A DNA stretch of 64,000 nucleotides from Nipponacmea schrenckii (GCA_030562195.1 JAUJPP010000011.1:744001-808000); one strand, 5' to 3'; shown: positions 42,988 through 56,162, numbered from the stretch's first letter. Made by a program: numbers and translations. The notes: a model not told the origin generated them from the letters alone.

Positions 42988-43243
42988 ACACACTAATTAA
43001 ACAGATATAAATGTTACAAGAAGAGTTAAGAAGATAATGTAACAGGGCAAAAAGTCAAATTGTGTTAATTTCTTATCGTTTGGTCAAGACAAATTTTGAC
43101 ATTTCCAGTTTAAGTATCGCAACCAATCAAAACAAGTCATTATACTGAGTAGGCGTGGTTACGTTCTATTTTAAATGACAGCCAGGAGATATAACAAATT
43201 CTAAATATCTCGGAAGCTGCACAATTGTTACAAACAGGTCTAG
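42988..43243 (+). repeat. Family G fragment, second copy with right end
   Basis: Matches 36,714-36,887 and then 42,241-42,311, showing that these two pieces are continuous when the LINE is absent. Ends in CTAG at 43240-43243. Confidence 0.72.
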
Positions 43244-43335
43244 TTATTATTATGGAATTGGATATTATAAATGCAACGTTTCACCCATGCAATAGAAGGG
43301 ACGCGCACTGCCTTGGTACCGTCTAACGGTTCTAG
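43244..43335 (+). repeat. Right end of a further repeat type
   Basis: About 90 bp ending in CGCGCACTGC, stem ACCGT-CTA-ACGGT (43318-43330), T and CTAG (43332-43335). Same terminal layout as family B with a changed but still paired stem. Confidence 0.65.
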
Positions 43336-43338
43336 TTG

Positions 43339-43411
43339 TGGGACTTTGCTACCGCAAAGTCCCAGTTTGTTTTCGGTTTGTCAATTCTTTTTTTTTTTTT
43401 TTTTTTTTTTT
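43339..43411 (+). repeat. Hairpin A cassette plus T-run
   Basis: Stem 43339-43364, loop TACC, tail GTTTGTTTTCGGTTTGTC, T-run 43388-43411. Confidence 0.76.
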
Positions 43412-45396
43412 CGAAATTTACACAGGGCACACAGCCTAGGCTGCAATAGTTGCAGCAATTTCACAACTTCTCTAGACCTTCTGTTGTGGCGACGTTTCTA
43501 TTAAATATAAATTGGAACATTTTTGCAAAACCGGAAGTGCTGCATTGCAACTTGTCTAAAAAGTCGGTCAGAGGCTCTAGAACTCGCATTTTTGGACCGA
43601 TTTTCGTCGGGTTTGCATTTTTGAAAACTTGAAACACTTTAAAACAAGATAGCAATTTCAAAATTTCAAAATTCGAAAATTCGTAGCACACATTTTTTTG
43701 CCGTATTTTGCACATTTTTGCAACTTTGTTATTTAAAGACCGATTAATCTTAAAAAAATTGAGTATATGTAGCCCATGGAATGATTTCCAAAAAGTAGGT
43801 CAAAATTTTGGCGTCACTTCCGGTTTTTGCGAAAAATAGAGTTTTACGTCCGATTGAATAACTTCCGGTTTTATTAATGTATGAGATTCAAACTTGTATC
43901 ATCGGGTAGCCATTAGCCATACAAAATAGCGAAGAAAATAAAATCAAGGCCGCATGCGCAACTTTCGCCGCCATTTTGATTTTTCTGAAATTGCGCGAAT
44001 TTAATTCAGACATTATGGCTTATCCGATTGAGATGATTTTGGTGTCAAATGAAAGAACATAAAAATTGCAAAAAAACATTGGAAGTCGATTTTTGAATTT
44101 CGCTTTTGCATTTTTGCAACATCCGGTTGAATTTTTTCAAAGTTTGGGGGCTTATTTCTCGTGACCTTGACCTTTGGTGACCATGACCTTTAGCAGGTCA
44201 AAGGTCATTGACCTTGGCTATCAGTTGATACTTTGACCTTTGACCTCCGACGTCTACTTCCGGTTTTATAGCTGCCCAAAAACAGCAAAATTCGCAACTT
44301 TGAACTGCTCTAGAGCGTGACCTAATTAATTTAGAGTGTTATTTTTTTCAGATTCTTAAAGTGCTTTTTGTCCTCTTTCCAACGATGTATAACAAAAGTT
44401 TTTAAAATGAAAATTGAAGTTTTTGATTTTTGAAAATTTGAGTATATTTTGCCGTATTTACGTTTGCTTGAAATATATGTATGTATATCTCGTGATCTAT
44501 TAGATGTACAAACTTCAAATTTGTACCGTGAATATTTATTTTGAATGTGATTTGATTTATATAAAAAAAAAATGAGATGGGCGTGGCACATCCGTGTAAA
44601 ATTCCGATTTCCCATTTATATGGGTCAGCGAATTACGGCTGCAGTAAATAGCCTTTTTTAAAAAAAGTACTTTGCACACAGATACCTCATTGCTTTGGCC
44701 AGTTTATTCCAGAAAATCTGATAATTCGGACTGTTTGTTGCAATTTTTCGAAAATAGGAAACCAGTTAATATTTTTTTTCTAATTTTGGAAGCTTATTTC
44801 TCGTGACCTTGACCCTTGGTGACCTTGAACTTTAGTAGGTCAAAGGTCATTGACCGTGTCTATCATTTAATACTTTGACATTTGACCTCCGACGTCCACT
44901 TCCGCAAAATTCACAACTTTGGACTGCTCTAGAGCGTGACCTAATTAATTTATAGGTTTATTATTTTCAGATTCTTAAGGGGCTTTTTGTCCACTTTCCA
45001 GCAATGTATAACAAAAGTTTTTAAAATTAAAATTTAATTTTTGCACTTTTAAAATTAAAGTACATTTTGCCTTTTTGAAATGTATTTGTGCATATTTCGT
45101 GATCTTTTAAATGTACAAGCTTCAAATTTGTACCGTGAATATATATTTTGAATGTTATTAGATTTACGCAAAAAACAAATGGGATGGGCGTGGCACATCC
45201 GGGTAAACTTTCAATTTAGCATTTATATAGGTCAGAGAATTACGTCAATAGGAAATAACGTTTTTCCAAAAAAATCTTTGCACACAGATACCTCGTTGCT
45301 TTGGCCATATGCTCCCAGAAAATCTGATGTTTCGGCCTGTCTGTTGCAATTTTGCAACGTTAGCAAAGTCCCACTCTGTGCCACGTGTGGCTCTAG
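43412..45396 (+). repeat. Family A unit, complete
   Basis: Subunits from about 44,148 and 44,789. The right end has the GCAAAGTCCCAC arm, stem GCCAC-GT-GTGGC-T and CTAG (45393-45396). Part of subunit 2 near 44,903 is deleted (TATAGCTGCC block missing). Confidence 0.84.
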
Positions 45397-45410
45397 TTTT
45401 TTTTTTTTTT
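45397..45410 (+). repeat. T-run junction without cassette
   Basis: 14 T's between CTAG and CGAAATTTACAC. Confidence 0.8.
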
Positions 45411-46797
45411 CGAAATTTACACAGGGCACACAGCCAAGGCTGCAATAGTTGCAGCAATTTCACAACATCTCCTGACCTTCTGTAGTGGCGACGTGTTGCA
45501 TAAATATAAAATGGAACATTTTTGCAAAACCGGAAGTGCTGCATTGCAACTAACCTAAAAAGTCGGTCAGTGGCTCTAGAAGTCGCAATTTTCAATCGAT
45601 TTTCGTCGGGTTTGCATTTTTGGAAACTTGAAATAATTTCCAACAAGATAGCAATTTCAAAATTTCAAAATTAGAAAATTCCTAGCACACATTTTTTTGC
45701 CGTATTTTGCACATTTTTGCAACTTTGCTATTTTCCATCCGATTTATCTAAAAAAAATTGAGTATATGTAGCCCATGGAATGATTTCCAAAAAGTAGGTC
45801 AAAATTTTTGCGTCACTTCCGGTTTTTGCGAAAAATAGAGTTTTACGTCCGGTTGAATAACTTCCGGTTTTATTAATGTATGAGATTCAAACTTGTATCA
45901 TCGGGTAGCCATTAGCCATACAAAAAAGCGAAGAAAATAAAATCAAGGCGGCATGCGCAACTTTCGCCGCCATTTTGATTTTTCTGAAATTGCGCAAATT
46001 TAATTCAGACATTATGGCTTATCCGATTGAGATGATTTTGGTGTCAAATGAAAGAACATAAAAATTGCAAAAAAACATTGGAAGTCGATTTTTGAATTTC
46101 GCTTTTGCATTTTTGCAACATCCGGTTGAATTTTTTCAAAGTTTGGGGGCTTATTTCTCGTGACCTTGACCTTTGGTGACCATGAACTTTAGTAGGTCAA
46201 AGGTCATTGACCTTGGCTATCAGTTGATACTTTGACCTTTGATCTCCGACGTCTACTTCCGGTTTTATAGCTGCCCAAAAACAGCGAAATTCGCAACTTT
46301 GGACTGCTCTAGAGCGTGACCTAATTAATTTAGAGTGTTATTTTTTTCAGATTCTTAAAGTGCTTTTTGTCCTCTTTCCAACGATGTATAACAAAGGTTT
46401 TTAAAATGAAAATTGAATTTTTTGATTTTGAAAATAAAAGTACATTTTGCCGTATTTGCCTTTTTTTGGAAATGTATGTGTGTATATCTCGTGATCTATT
46501 AGATGTACAAGCTTCAAATTTGTAACGTGAATATTCATTTTGAAAGTGATTACATTCATATAAAAAAAATGAGATGGGCGTGGCACATCCGGGTAAAATT
46601 TCATTTTACCATTTATATAGGTCAGCGAATTACGGCTGTAGGAAATAACGTTTTAAAAAAAAGTACCTTGCCCACAGATACCTCATTGATTTGGCCAGTG
46701 GATCCCGAAAAATCAGATGCTTCGGCCTGTTTGTTGCAATTTGCAACACTAGCAAAAAGAATCAGTTATTTTTCGAGTTGTGGGGCTTCTTTCTCGT
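45411..46797 (+). repeat. Family A unit lacking subunit 2
   Basis: The head and first subunit are present. At about 46,797 the start of subunit 2 (TTCTTTCTCGTGAC) runs straight into the next head (TTACACACCTCAC) with no arm, CTAG or T-run. A deletion joined two units. Confidence 0.78.
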
Positions 46798-48127
46798 GAC
46801 TTACACACCTCACTGCGCCTATACTGCAATAGTTGCAACATTGTCTCAACTTCTCTAGACCTTCTGTAGTGGCGACGTGTTGCATAAATATAAAATGGAA
46901 CATTTTTGCAAAACCGGAAGTGCTGCATTGCAACATACCTAAAAAGTCGGTCAGTGGCTCTAGAAGTCGCAATTTTCAATCGATTTTCGTCGAGTTTGCA
47001 TTTTTGGAAACTTGAAATAATTTCCAACAAGATAGCAATTTCAAAATTTCAAATTTCGAAAATTCGTAGCACACATTTTTTTGCCGTATTTTGCACATTT
47101 TTGCAACTTTGTTATTTAAAGACCGATTAATCTTAAAAAAATTGAGTATATGTAGCCCATGGAATGATTTCCAAAAAGTAGGTCAAAATTTTTGCGTCAA
47201 TTCCGGTTTTTGCGAAAAATAGAGTTTTACGTCCGGTTGAATAACTTCCGGTTTTATTAATGTATGAGATTCAAACTTGTATCATCGGGTAGCCATTAGC
47301 CATACAAAAAAGCGAAGAAAATAAAATCAAGGCCGCATGCGCAACTTCCGCCGCTATTTTAGTTTTTCTGAAATTGGGCGAATTTAATTCAGACATTATG
47401 GCTTATCCGATTGAGATGATTTTGGTGTCAAATGAAAGAACATAAAAATTGCAAAAAAACATTGGAAGTCGATTTTTGAATTTCGCTTTTGCATTTTTGC
47501 AACATCCGGTTGAATTTTTTCAAAGTTTGGGGGCTTATTTCTCGTGACCTTGACCTTTGGTGACCGTGACCTTTAGTAGGTCAAAGGTCATTGACCTTGG
47601 CTATCAGTTGATACTTTGAACTTTGACCTCCGACGTCTACTTCCGGTTTTATAGCTGCCCGAAAACAGCAAAATTCGCAACTTTGGGCTGCTCTAGAGCG
47701 TGACCTAATTAATTTAGAGTGTTCATTTTGTTAGAATTTTAGATTGTTTTTTGTCCTCTTTCCAATGATATATAACAAAAGTTTGTAAAATGAAAATTGA
47801 AGTTTTTGATTTTTGAAAATAAGAAGTACATTTTGCCGTGTTTACGTTTTTTTGAAATGTCTGTGTGTATATTGCGTGATCTATTGGATGTACAGACTTC
47901 AAATTTGTACCGTTAATATACATTTTAAATGTGATTAGTTTCACGCTAAAAATAATGAAATGGGCGTGACACATCCGGGTAAATTTTTAATTTACTTTTA
48001 TATCAGTCAGCGAATTACGTCTGTCGGAAATAGCGTTTTTAAAAAAAGGACTTTGCACACAGATATCTCATTGGTTTGGCCAGTTCATCCCAGAAAATCA
48101 GATGATTCGACCTGTTTGTTGCAATTC
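46798..48127 (+). repeat. Family A unit, head and subunit 1
   Basis: Head 46,798 to about 47,528, then one subunit to about 48,127. Subunit 2 is replaced by unrelated sequence. Confidence 0.78.
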
Positions 48128-48318
48128 TTCACATAAATCATACCCTCATATTACCCTGTTGGATTGATATAACATGGCTCATATCATATTTCTAATTTCC
48201 AATTTATTAGTAAAGGGAAGTAACCAAAATTTAGATTTGCCAAGATTCTGACCAGAATCGTTTCTTTACCGTGCGTTTCCGAAGTGTCAATGGGTCACTG
48301 TGCGGTTTCTAATGATGC
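48128..48318. other. Unrelated 190-bp insertion at a unit junction
   Basis: Sequence from about TTCACATAAATCATACCC to GATGATGCAG has no match elsewhere in the window. It sits where a subunit 2 and T-run junction would be expected. No open frame. Confidence 0.6.
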
Positions 48319-49692
48319 AGCTTACACACCTCACACAGCCTAGGCTGCAATAGTTGCAGCAATTTCACAACTTCTCTAAACCTTCTGTTGTGGCGACGTT
48401 TCTATTAAATATAAATTGGATCATTTTTGCAAAACCATAAGTGCTGCGTTGCAACATGCCTAAAAAGTCGGACAGTGGCTCTAGAAGTCGCAATTATTGA
48501 TCGATTTTCTTCGGGTTTGCATTTTTAGAAACTTGAAATAATTTCCAACAAGATAGCAGTTGAAAAATTTCGAAATTCGAAAATTCGTAGCACACATTTT
48601 TTTGCCGTATTTTGCACATTTTTGCAACTTTGCTATTTTAAGACCGATTGATCTGAAAATTTGTGTGCCTTCAAGTGTCATGAATTTAAAAACATTGGCA
48701 GAGTCAAAATTTTTGCTTCATTTCCGGTTTCAACGTAAAAAGGGTTTAAACTTCCGGTTGACCTACTTGTGCTGTAATTGATGTATCACAACAAAATTTA
48801 TGTCAATCTTAATTAAATTAGAAGACAAAAAAATGAAGAAGAAAAAATCCGGACCGGAAGTGAAACTTTGGCCGCCATCTTGAAATGTCACTTTTTTGTA
48901 AAGCTCAAAATGGGGCCTCAGGGTAATGTCTAATTTCCGCGATGTTTACATTTCTTGTAGCTTTAGTCGATTACGAAAAAAACTGTGGGAGCCGATTTTT
49001 GAATTTTGCTTTTGCATTTTTGCAACATCCGGTTGAATTTTTTCAAAGTTTGGAGGCTTATTTCTCGTGACCTTGACCTTTGGTGACTTTGACCTTTAGT
49101 AGGTCAAAGGTCATTGACCTTGGCTATTAGTTGACACTTTGACCTTTGACCTCCGACCCCAACTTCCGGTTTTATAGCTGCCCGAAAACAGCAAAATGCG
49201 CAACTTTGGACTGCTCTAGAGCGTGACCTAACTAATTTAGAGGGTTAATTTTTTTAGATTCTTAAGGTGCTTTTTGTCCTCTTTCCAGCGATGTATAACA
49301 AAAGTTTTTAAAATGAAAATTGAAATTTTTGATTTTTGAAAATAAAAGTACATTTTGCCGTATTTACGTTTTTTTAAATGTATGTGTGTATATCTCGTGA
49401 TCTATTGGATGGACAAACTTCAAATTTGTACTGTGAATATACATTTTGAATGTGATTAGATTCACGCTGAAAAGAATTAGATGGGCGTGGCACATCCGGG
49501 TAAATTTTCAGTTTTCCATATATATGGGTCAGCGTATTACGTTTGTAGGAAATAAGTTTTTTTTAAAAATTACCTTGCACACAGATACCTTATTGCTTTG
49601 GCCAGTTTATCCCAGAAAATCAGATGTTTCTGTCTGTTTGTTGCAATTTGCGACGTTAGCAAAGTCCCACTCTGTGCCACGTGTGGCTCTAG
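48319..49692 (+). repeat. Family A unit with one subunit
   Basis: The head (from CTTACACACC) and a single subunit (from about 49,052) end directly in an AGCAAAGTCCCAC arm, the GCCAC/GTGGC stem and CTAG (49689-49692). The unit is about 1.37 kb instead of 2 kb. Confidence 0.8.
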
Positions 49693-49695
49693 TTG

Positions 49696-49769
49696 TGGGA
49701 CTTTGCTTTCAGCAAAGTCCCAGTTTGTTTTCGAAATGTCTCTTTTTTTTTTTTTTTTTTTTTTTTTTT
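49696..49769 (+). repeat. Hairpin A cassette plus T-run
   Basis: Stem 49696-49722, loop TTTCA, tail GTTTGTTTTCGAAATGTC, T-run 49743-49769. Confidence 0.76.
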
Positions 49770-51792
49770 CGATTTTTCCACACCTTCCTGCTCTTAAACT
49801 ACAGTAGTTGCAGCAACCATTCAAATTTCCTAGACCTTCTGTAGTGGCAAAAAAGTTAATGAATATATATTGGAACATTTTTGCAAAAACCCGAAGTGCA
49901 ACAGTGCAACATTTGCAAAAAACAGTTTTTCGGCTCTAGAAGGCGCAATTTTGGGCCGATTTTCATCGGGTTTTCATTTTTAGAATCTACATACAATATC
50001 CAATAGGATAGCAGTTAAAAAAATTCGAATTTCGAAAATTCGTAGCAGACAATCTTTTGCCGTATTTTCGAATTTTTTTACCATTTTTTAAATTTCTGTC
50101 CGATTAAGTTCCAATTTTAGGTGCTAAGAGAGACTATAAATCTGAACAAAATGACATTGTCAAATATTTTGCGTCACTTCCGGTTTAAGCTCAAAAAGGG
50201 TTCAAAGTTGAAATCTCTGATTTTCGGTCTACTTCCGGTCTAATTGTCACGGGTCATTGAAACTTGTGTTGAACAATATCTTTTTAAAAAAACTGGCCGA
50301 TTTAAAAAAAAAATCCAGACCGGAAATAAAACTTTGGCCGCCATCTTGAAATGTCACTTTTTTGTAAAACTCAAAATGGGGCCTCTACGGTAAGAGCGAT
50401 TTGTGTGATGTTTATATTTCTGGAAAGCTTAGTCGATTGCGATCAAAATGTTGGAAATCGATTTTTGAATTTTGTTTTTGCTTTTTTGCAACATCCGGTT
50501 GAATTTTTTCGAAGTTTGGGGGCTTATTTCTCGTGACCTTGACCTTTGACGACCTTGACCTTTAGTTGGTCAAAGGTCATTGACCTTGGCTATCAGTTGA
50601 TACTTTGAACTTTGACCTCCGACGTCTACTTCCCGGTTTTATAGCTGCCCGAAAACAGCAAAATTCGCAACTTTGGTCTGCTCTAGAGCGTGACCTAATT
50701 AATTTAGAGTGTTAACTTTTTTCAGATTCTTACATTGTTTTTTGTCCTCTTTCCAATTATATATAACAAAAGTTTGTAAAATGAAAATTGAAGTTTTTGT
50801 TTTTTTCAAAGAAAAGTACATTTTGCCGTATTTTCGCTTGTTTGAAATGTATGTGTGTATATCTCGTGATCTATTAGCTGTACAAGCTTCAAATTTTTAC
50901 TGTCAATATACATTTTGAATATGATTAGATTCCCCCCCAAAAAAAAACGAGATGGGCGTGGCACATCCGGGTGAACTTCAAATTTACCATTTATATCGGT
51001 CAGCGAATTATGGCTGCAGTAAATAACTTTTTTCGAAAAAGTACCTTGCATACATATATCTCATTACTTTGGCCAGTTTACCCCAAAAAAAATCAAATGT
51101 TTCTGCCTGTTTGTTGCAATTTTGCGACATTTGCAAAAAATCAGTTTTTTTTTAGTTTGGGGGCTTATTTCTAGTGACTTTGACCTTTGGTGACCTTGAC
51201 CTTTACAAGGTCATTGGTCACTGACTTTAGCTATCAGTTGACAATTTGGCATTAGACTTCTTACGTCTATTTCCGGTTTTATAGCTGCTCGAAAGCAGCA
51301 AAATTTGCAACGTTGGACTGCTCTAGAGCGTGACCAAATTTAAATTTAGAGGGTTTTTTTTTTCACATTCCGAAGGCGCCTTTTGTCCTCTTTCCAGCGA
51401 TGCACAACAAAATTTTTTAAAAATTTGAAAATTTAATTTTTGGACTTTTAAAATTAAAGTACATTTTGCTTTTTTGAAACGTATTTGTGTATATCTCGTG
51501 ATCTATTAGATGTACAAGCTTCAAATTTGTACCATAAATATATATTTTGTATGAGATTAGATTTACGCAAAAGTAAATTAGATGGGCGTGGCACATACGG
51601 GTAAACTTCCAATTTACCAGTTATATCGGTCAGCGCTTTACATCTGTAGGAAATAACGTTTTTCAAAAAATTCTTTGCACACAGATACCTCGTTGCTTTG
51701 GCCAGTTTCTCCCAGAAAATCAGATGTTTCGGCCTGTTTGTTGCAGTTTTGTAACGTTAGCAAAGTTCCACTCTGTGCCACGTGTGGCTCTA
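49770..51792 (+). repeat. Family A unit with a divergent head
   Basis: The head starts CGATTTTTCCACACC and is clearly more diverged than other heads up to about 50,330; beyond that it rejoins the common sequence (GGCCGCCATCTTGAAATG). Subunits from about 50,519 and 51,165. The right end is GCAAAGTTCCAC, stem GCCAC-GT-GTGGC, then CTCTAT, where CTAG has become CTAT. Confidence 0.78.
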
Positions 51793-51803
51793 TTTTTTTT
51801 TTT
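51793..51803 (+). repeat. T-run junction after mutated CTAG
   Basis: 11 T's follow CTAT instead of CTAG. The same variant occurs in inverted form at 62,208-62,226. Confidence 0.72.
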
Positions 51804-53150
51804 CGAAATTTACACACCTCACTGCGCCTAGACTGCAATAGTTGCAACAGTATATCAACTTCTCTAGACCTTCTGTAGTGGCGACGTGTTGCATAAATAT
51901 AAAATGGAACATTTTTGCAAAACCGGAAGTGCTGCGTTGCAACAAACCTAAAAAGTAGCAAATTGGCTCTAGCTGTCGCAATTTTTGATCGATTTTCTTC
52001 GGGTTTTCATTTTTGTAATCTACAAGTAACTTCTGATCAGATAGCAGTTCAAAAATTTCAATTTTCAAAGATTCGTAGCACACATTTTTTTGCGTATTTT
52101 GCAATTTTTTGCAACTTTTTTGTTTTTAGTGTGATCGATCTGAAAAAAATTGAGCATAAGAAGCCCATGAAACTATTTTCAAAAAGTAGGTCAGAATTTT
52201 TGCGTCACTTCCGGTTTCTGCGTCCGGTTGAATAACTTCCGGTTTTATTAATGTATGAGGTTCAAACTTGTTTCATCATGTAGCCATTAGCCATACAAAA
52301 AAACGAAGAAAATAAAATCAAGGCCGCATGCGCAACTTTCGCCGCCATTTTGATTTTTCTGAAATTGAGCGAATTTAATTCAGAGATTATGGCTTATCCG
52401 ATTGAGATGATTTTGGTGTCAAATGAAAGAACATAAAAATTGCAAAAAAACATTGGAAGTCGATTTTTGAATTTCGCTTTTGCATTTTTGCAACATCCGG
52501 TTGAATTTTTTCAAAGTTTGGGGGCTTATTTCTCGTGACCTTGACCTTTGGTGACCATGACCTTTAGTAGGTCAAAGGTCATTGACCTTGGCTATCAGTT
52601 GATACTTTGACCTTTGACCTCCGACGTCTACTTCCGGTTTTATGGCTGCCCAAAAACAGCGAAATTCGCAACTTTGGACTGCTCTAGAGCGTGACCTAAT
52701 TAATTTAGAGTGTTATTTTTTTCAGATTCTTAAAGTGCTTTTTGTCCTCTTTTCCCAAAGATGTATAACAAAGGTTTTTAAAATGAAAATTGAATTTTTT
52801 GATTTTGAAAATAAAAGTACATTTTGCCGTATTGACGTTTTTTAGAAATGTATTTGTGTATATCTCGTGATCTATTAGATGTACCTGCTTCAAATTTGTA
52901 ACGTGAATATACATTTTGAAAGTGAATAAAGTCATATAAAAAAAATGAGATGGGCGTGGCACATCCGGGTAAAATTCCATTTTACCTTTTATATAGGTCA
53001 GCGAATTACGGCTGTAGGAAATAAAGTTTTAAAAAAAAGTACCTTGCACACAGATACCTCATTGCTTTGGCCAGTGGATCCCGAAAAATCAGATGCTTCG
53101 GCCTGTTTGTAGCAATTTGCAACACTAGCAAAAAGTATCAGTTATTTTTC
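51804..53150 (+). repeat. Family A unit, head and first subunit
   Basis: The head starts CGAAATTTACACACCTCACTG and has the alternative middle shared with 61,870-62,100 on the other strand. A subunit from about 52,527 leads into the tandem triplication. Confidence 0.8.
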
Positions 53151-56100
53151 GAGTTGTGGGGCTTCTTTCTCGTGACCTTGACCTTTGGTGACCTTGAGCT
53201 TTACAAGGTCATAGGTCACGGACTTTGGCTTTCAGTTGACAAATTGATATTTTACCTTCGACGTCTACTTCCGGTTTTATATCTGCCCGAAAACAGCAAA
53301 ATATACAACTTTGGACTTTCTAATTATTTTAGAGGGTTATTTTTTTCAGATTCTTAAGGCGCTTTTTGTCCACTTTCCAGCGATGTATAACAAAAATTTT
53401 GAAAATAAAAATTTAATTTTTGCACTTTTAAAATTAAAGTACATTTTGTTTTTTTTAAATGGATTTGTGTATATCTCGTGATCTATTAGTTGTACAAGCT
53501 TCAAATTTGTACCGCGAATATATATTTCAAATGTGATTAGATTTACGCCAAAATAAATGAGATGGGCGTGGTACATCCGTGTAAACTTCCAATTCCTCAC
53601 TTATATCGGTCAGCGCTTTACATCTGTAGGAAAAAACGTTTTTCAAAAAAGTACTTTGCACACAGATACCTCATTGCTTTGGCCAGATTCTCCCAGAAAA
53701 TCAAATGTTTCGGGCTGTAACATGCGCAACTTTCGCCGCCATTTTGATTTTTCTGAAATTGTGCGAATTTAATTCAGAGATTATGGCTTGTCCGATTGAG
53801 ATGATTTTGGTGTCAAATGAAAGAACATAAAAATTGCAAAAAAACATTCGAAGTCGATTTTTGAATTTCGCTTTTGCATTTTTTTCAACATCCGGTTGAA
53901 TTTTTTCAAAGTTTGGGGGCTTATTTCTCGTGACCTTGACCTTTGGTTACCATGACCTTTAGTAGGTCAAAGGTCATTGACCTTGGCTATCAGTTGATAC
54001 TTTGACCTTTGACCTCCGAAGTCTACTTCCGGTTTTATATCTGCCCGAAAACAGCAAAATAGACAACTTTGGACTGCTCTAGAGCGTGACCTAATTAATT
54101 TAGAGGGTTATTTTTTTCAGTTTCTTAAGGCGCTATTTGTCCACTTTCTAACGATATATAACAAAGGTTTATAAAATGGAAATTGAATTTTTTGATTTTG
54201 AAAATAAAAGTACATTTTGCCGTATTGACGTTTTTTAGAAATGTATTTGTGTATATCTCGTGATCTATTAGATGTACCTGCTTCAAATTTGTAACGTGAA
54301 TATACATTTTTTAAAATGAATAAAGTCATATAAAAAAAATGAGATGGGCGTGGCACATCCGGGTAAAATTCCATTTTACCTTTTATATAGGTCAGCGAAT
54401 TACGGCTGTAGGAAATAAAGTTTTAAAAAAAAGTACCTTGCACACAGATACCTCATTGCTTTGGCCAGTGGATCCCGAAAAATCAGATGCTTTTGGCCTG
54501 TTTGTAGCAATTTGCAACACTAGCAAAAAGTATCAGTTATTTTTCGAGTTGTGGGGCTTCTTTCTCGTGACCTTGACCTTTGGTGACCTTGAGCTTTACA
54601 AGGTCATAGGTCACGGACTTTGGCTTTCAGTTGACAAATTGATATTTTACCTTCGACGTCTACTTCCGGTTTTATATCTGCCCGAAAACAGCAAAATATA
54701 CAACTTTGGACTTTCTAATTATTTTAGAGGGTTATTTTTTTCAGATTCTTAAGGCGCTTTTTGTCCACTTTCCAGCGATGTATAACAAAAATTTTGAAAA
54801 TAAAAATTTAATTTTTGCACTTTTAAAATTAAAGTACATTTTGTTTTTTTGAAATGGATTTGTGTATATCTCGTGATCTATTAGTTGTACAAGCTTCAAA
54901 TTTGTACCGCGAATATATATTTCAAATGTGATTAGATTTACGCCAAAATAAATGAGATGGGCGTGGTACATCCGTGTAAACTTCCAATTCCTCACTTATA
55001 TCGGTCAGCGCTTTACATCTGTAGGAAAAAACGTTTTTCAAAAAAATACTTTGCACACAGATACCTCATTGCTTTGGCCAGATTCTCCCAGAAAATCAAA
55101 TGTTTCGGGCTGTAACATGCGCAACTTTCGCCGCCATTTTGATTTTTCTGAAATTGTGCGAATTTAATTCAGAGATTATGGCTTGTCCGATTGAGATGAT
55201 TTTGGTGTCAAATGAAAGAACATAAAAATTGCAAAAAAACATTCGAAGTCGATTTTTGAATTTCGCTTTTGCATTTTTGCAACATCCGGTTGAATTTTTT
55301 CAAAGTTTGGGGGCTTATTTCTCGTGACCTTGACCTTTGGTTACCATGACCTTTAGTAGGTCAAAGGTCATTGACCTTGGCTATCAGTTGATACTTTGAC
55401 CTTTGACCTCCGAAGTCTACTTCCGGTTTTATATCTGCCCGAAAACAGCAAAATAGACAACTTTGGACTGCTCTAGAGCGTGACCTAATTAATTTAGAGG
55501 GTTATTTTTTTCAGTTTCTTAAGGCGCTATTTGTCCACTTTCTAACGATATATAACAAAGGTTTATAAAATGGAAATTGAATTTTTTGATTTTGAAAATA
55601 AAAGTACATTTTGCCGTATTGACGTTTTTTAGAAATGTATTTGTGTATATCTCGTGATCTATTAGATGTACCTGCTTCAAATTTGTAACGTGAATATACA
55701 TTTTGAAAATGAATAAAGTCATATAAAAAAAATGAGATGGGCGTGGCACATCCGGGTAAAATTCCATTTTACCTTTTATATAGGTCAGCGAATTACGGCT
55801 GTAGGAAATAAAGTTTTAAAAAAAAGTACCTTGCACACAGATACCTCATTGCTTTGGCCAGTGGATCCCGAAAAATCAGATGCTTCGGCCTGTTTGTAGC
55901 AATTTGCAACACTAGCAAAAAGTATCAGTTATTTTTCGAGTTGTGGGGCTTCTTTCTCGTGACCTTGACCTTTGGTGACCTTGAGCTTTACAAGGTCATA
56001 GGTCACGGACTTTGGCTTTCAGTTGACAAATTGATATTTTACCTTCGACGTCTACTTCCGGTTTTATATCTGCCCGAAAACAGCAAAATATACAACTTTG

Positions 56101-56162
56101 GACTTTCTAATTATTTTAGAGGGTTATTTTTTTCAGATTCTTAAGGCGCTTTTTGTCCACTT
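53151..56162 (+). repeat. Tandem 1.39-kb duplication of family A segments, ends in gap
   Basis: The segment starting GAGTTGTGGGGCTTC recurs at 53151, 54546 and 55938 (steps 1,395 and 1,392). Each contains a subunit, a fusion GGGCTGTAACATGCGCAAC to the middle of a head, and a second subunit. Copies are nearly identical, so the duplication is recent or an assembly effect. The third copy is cut by the gap. Confidence 0.85.
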
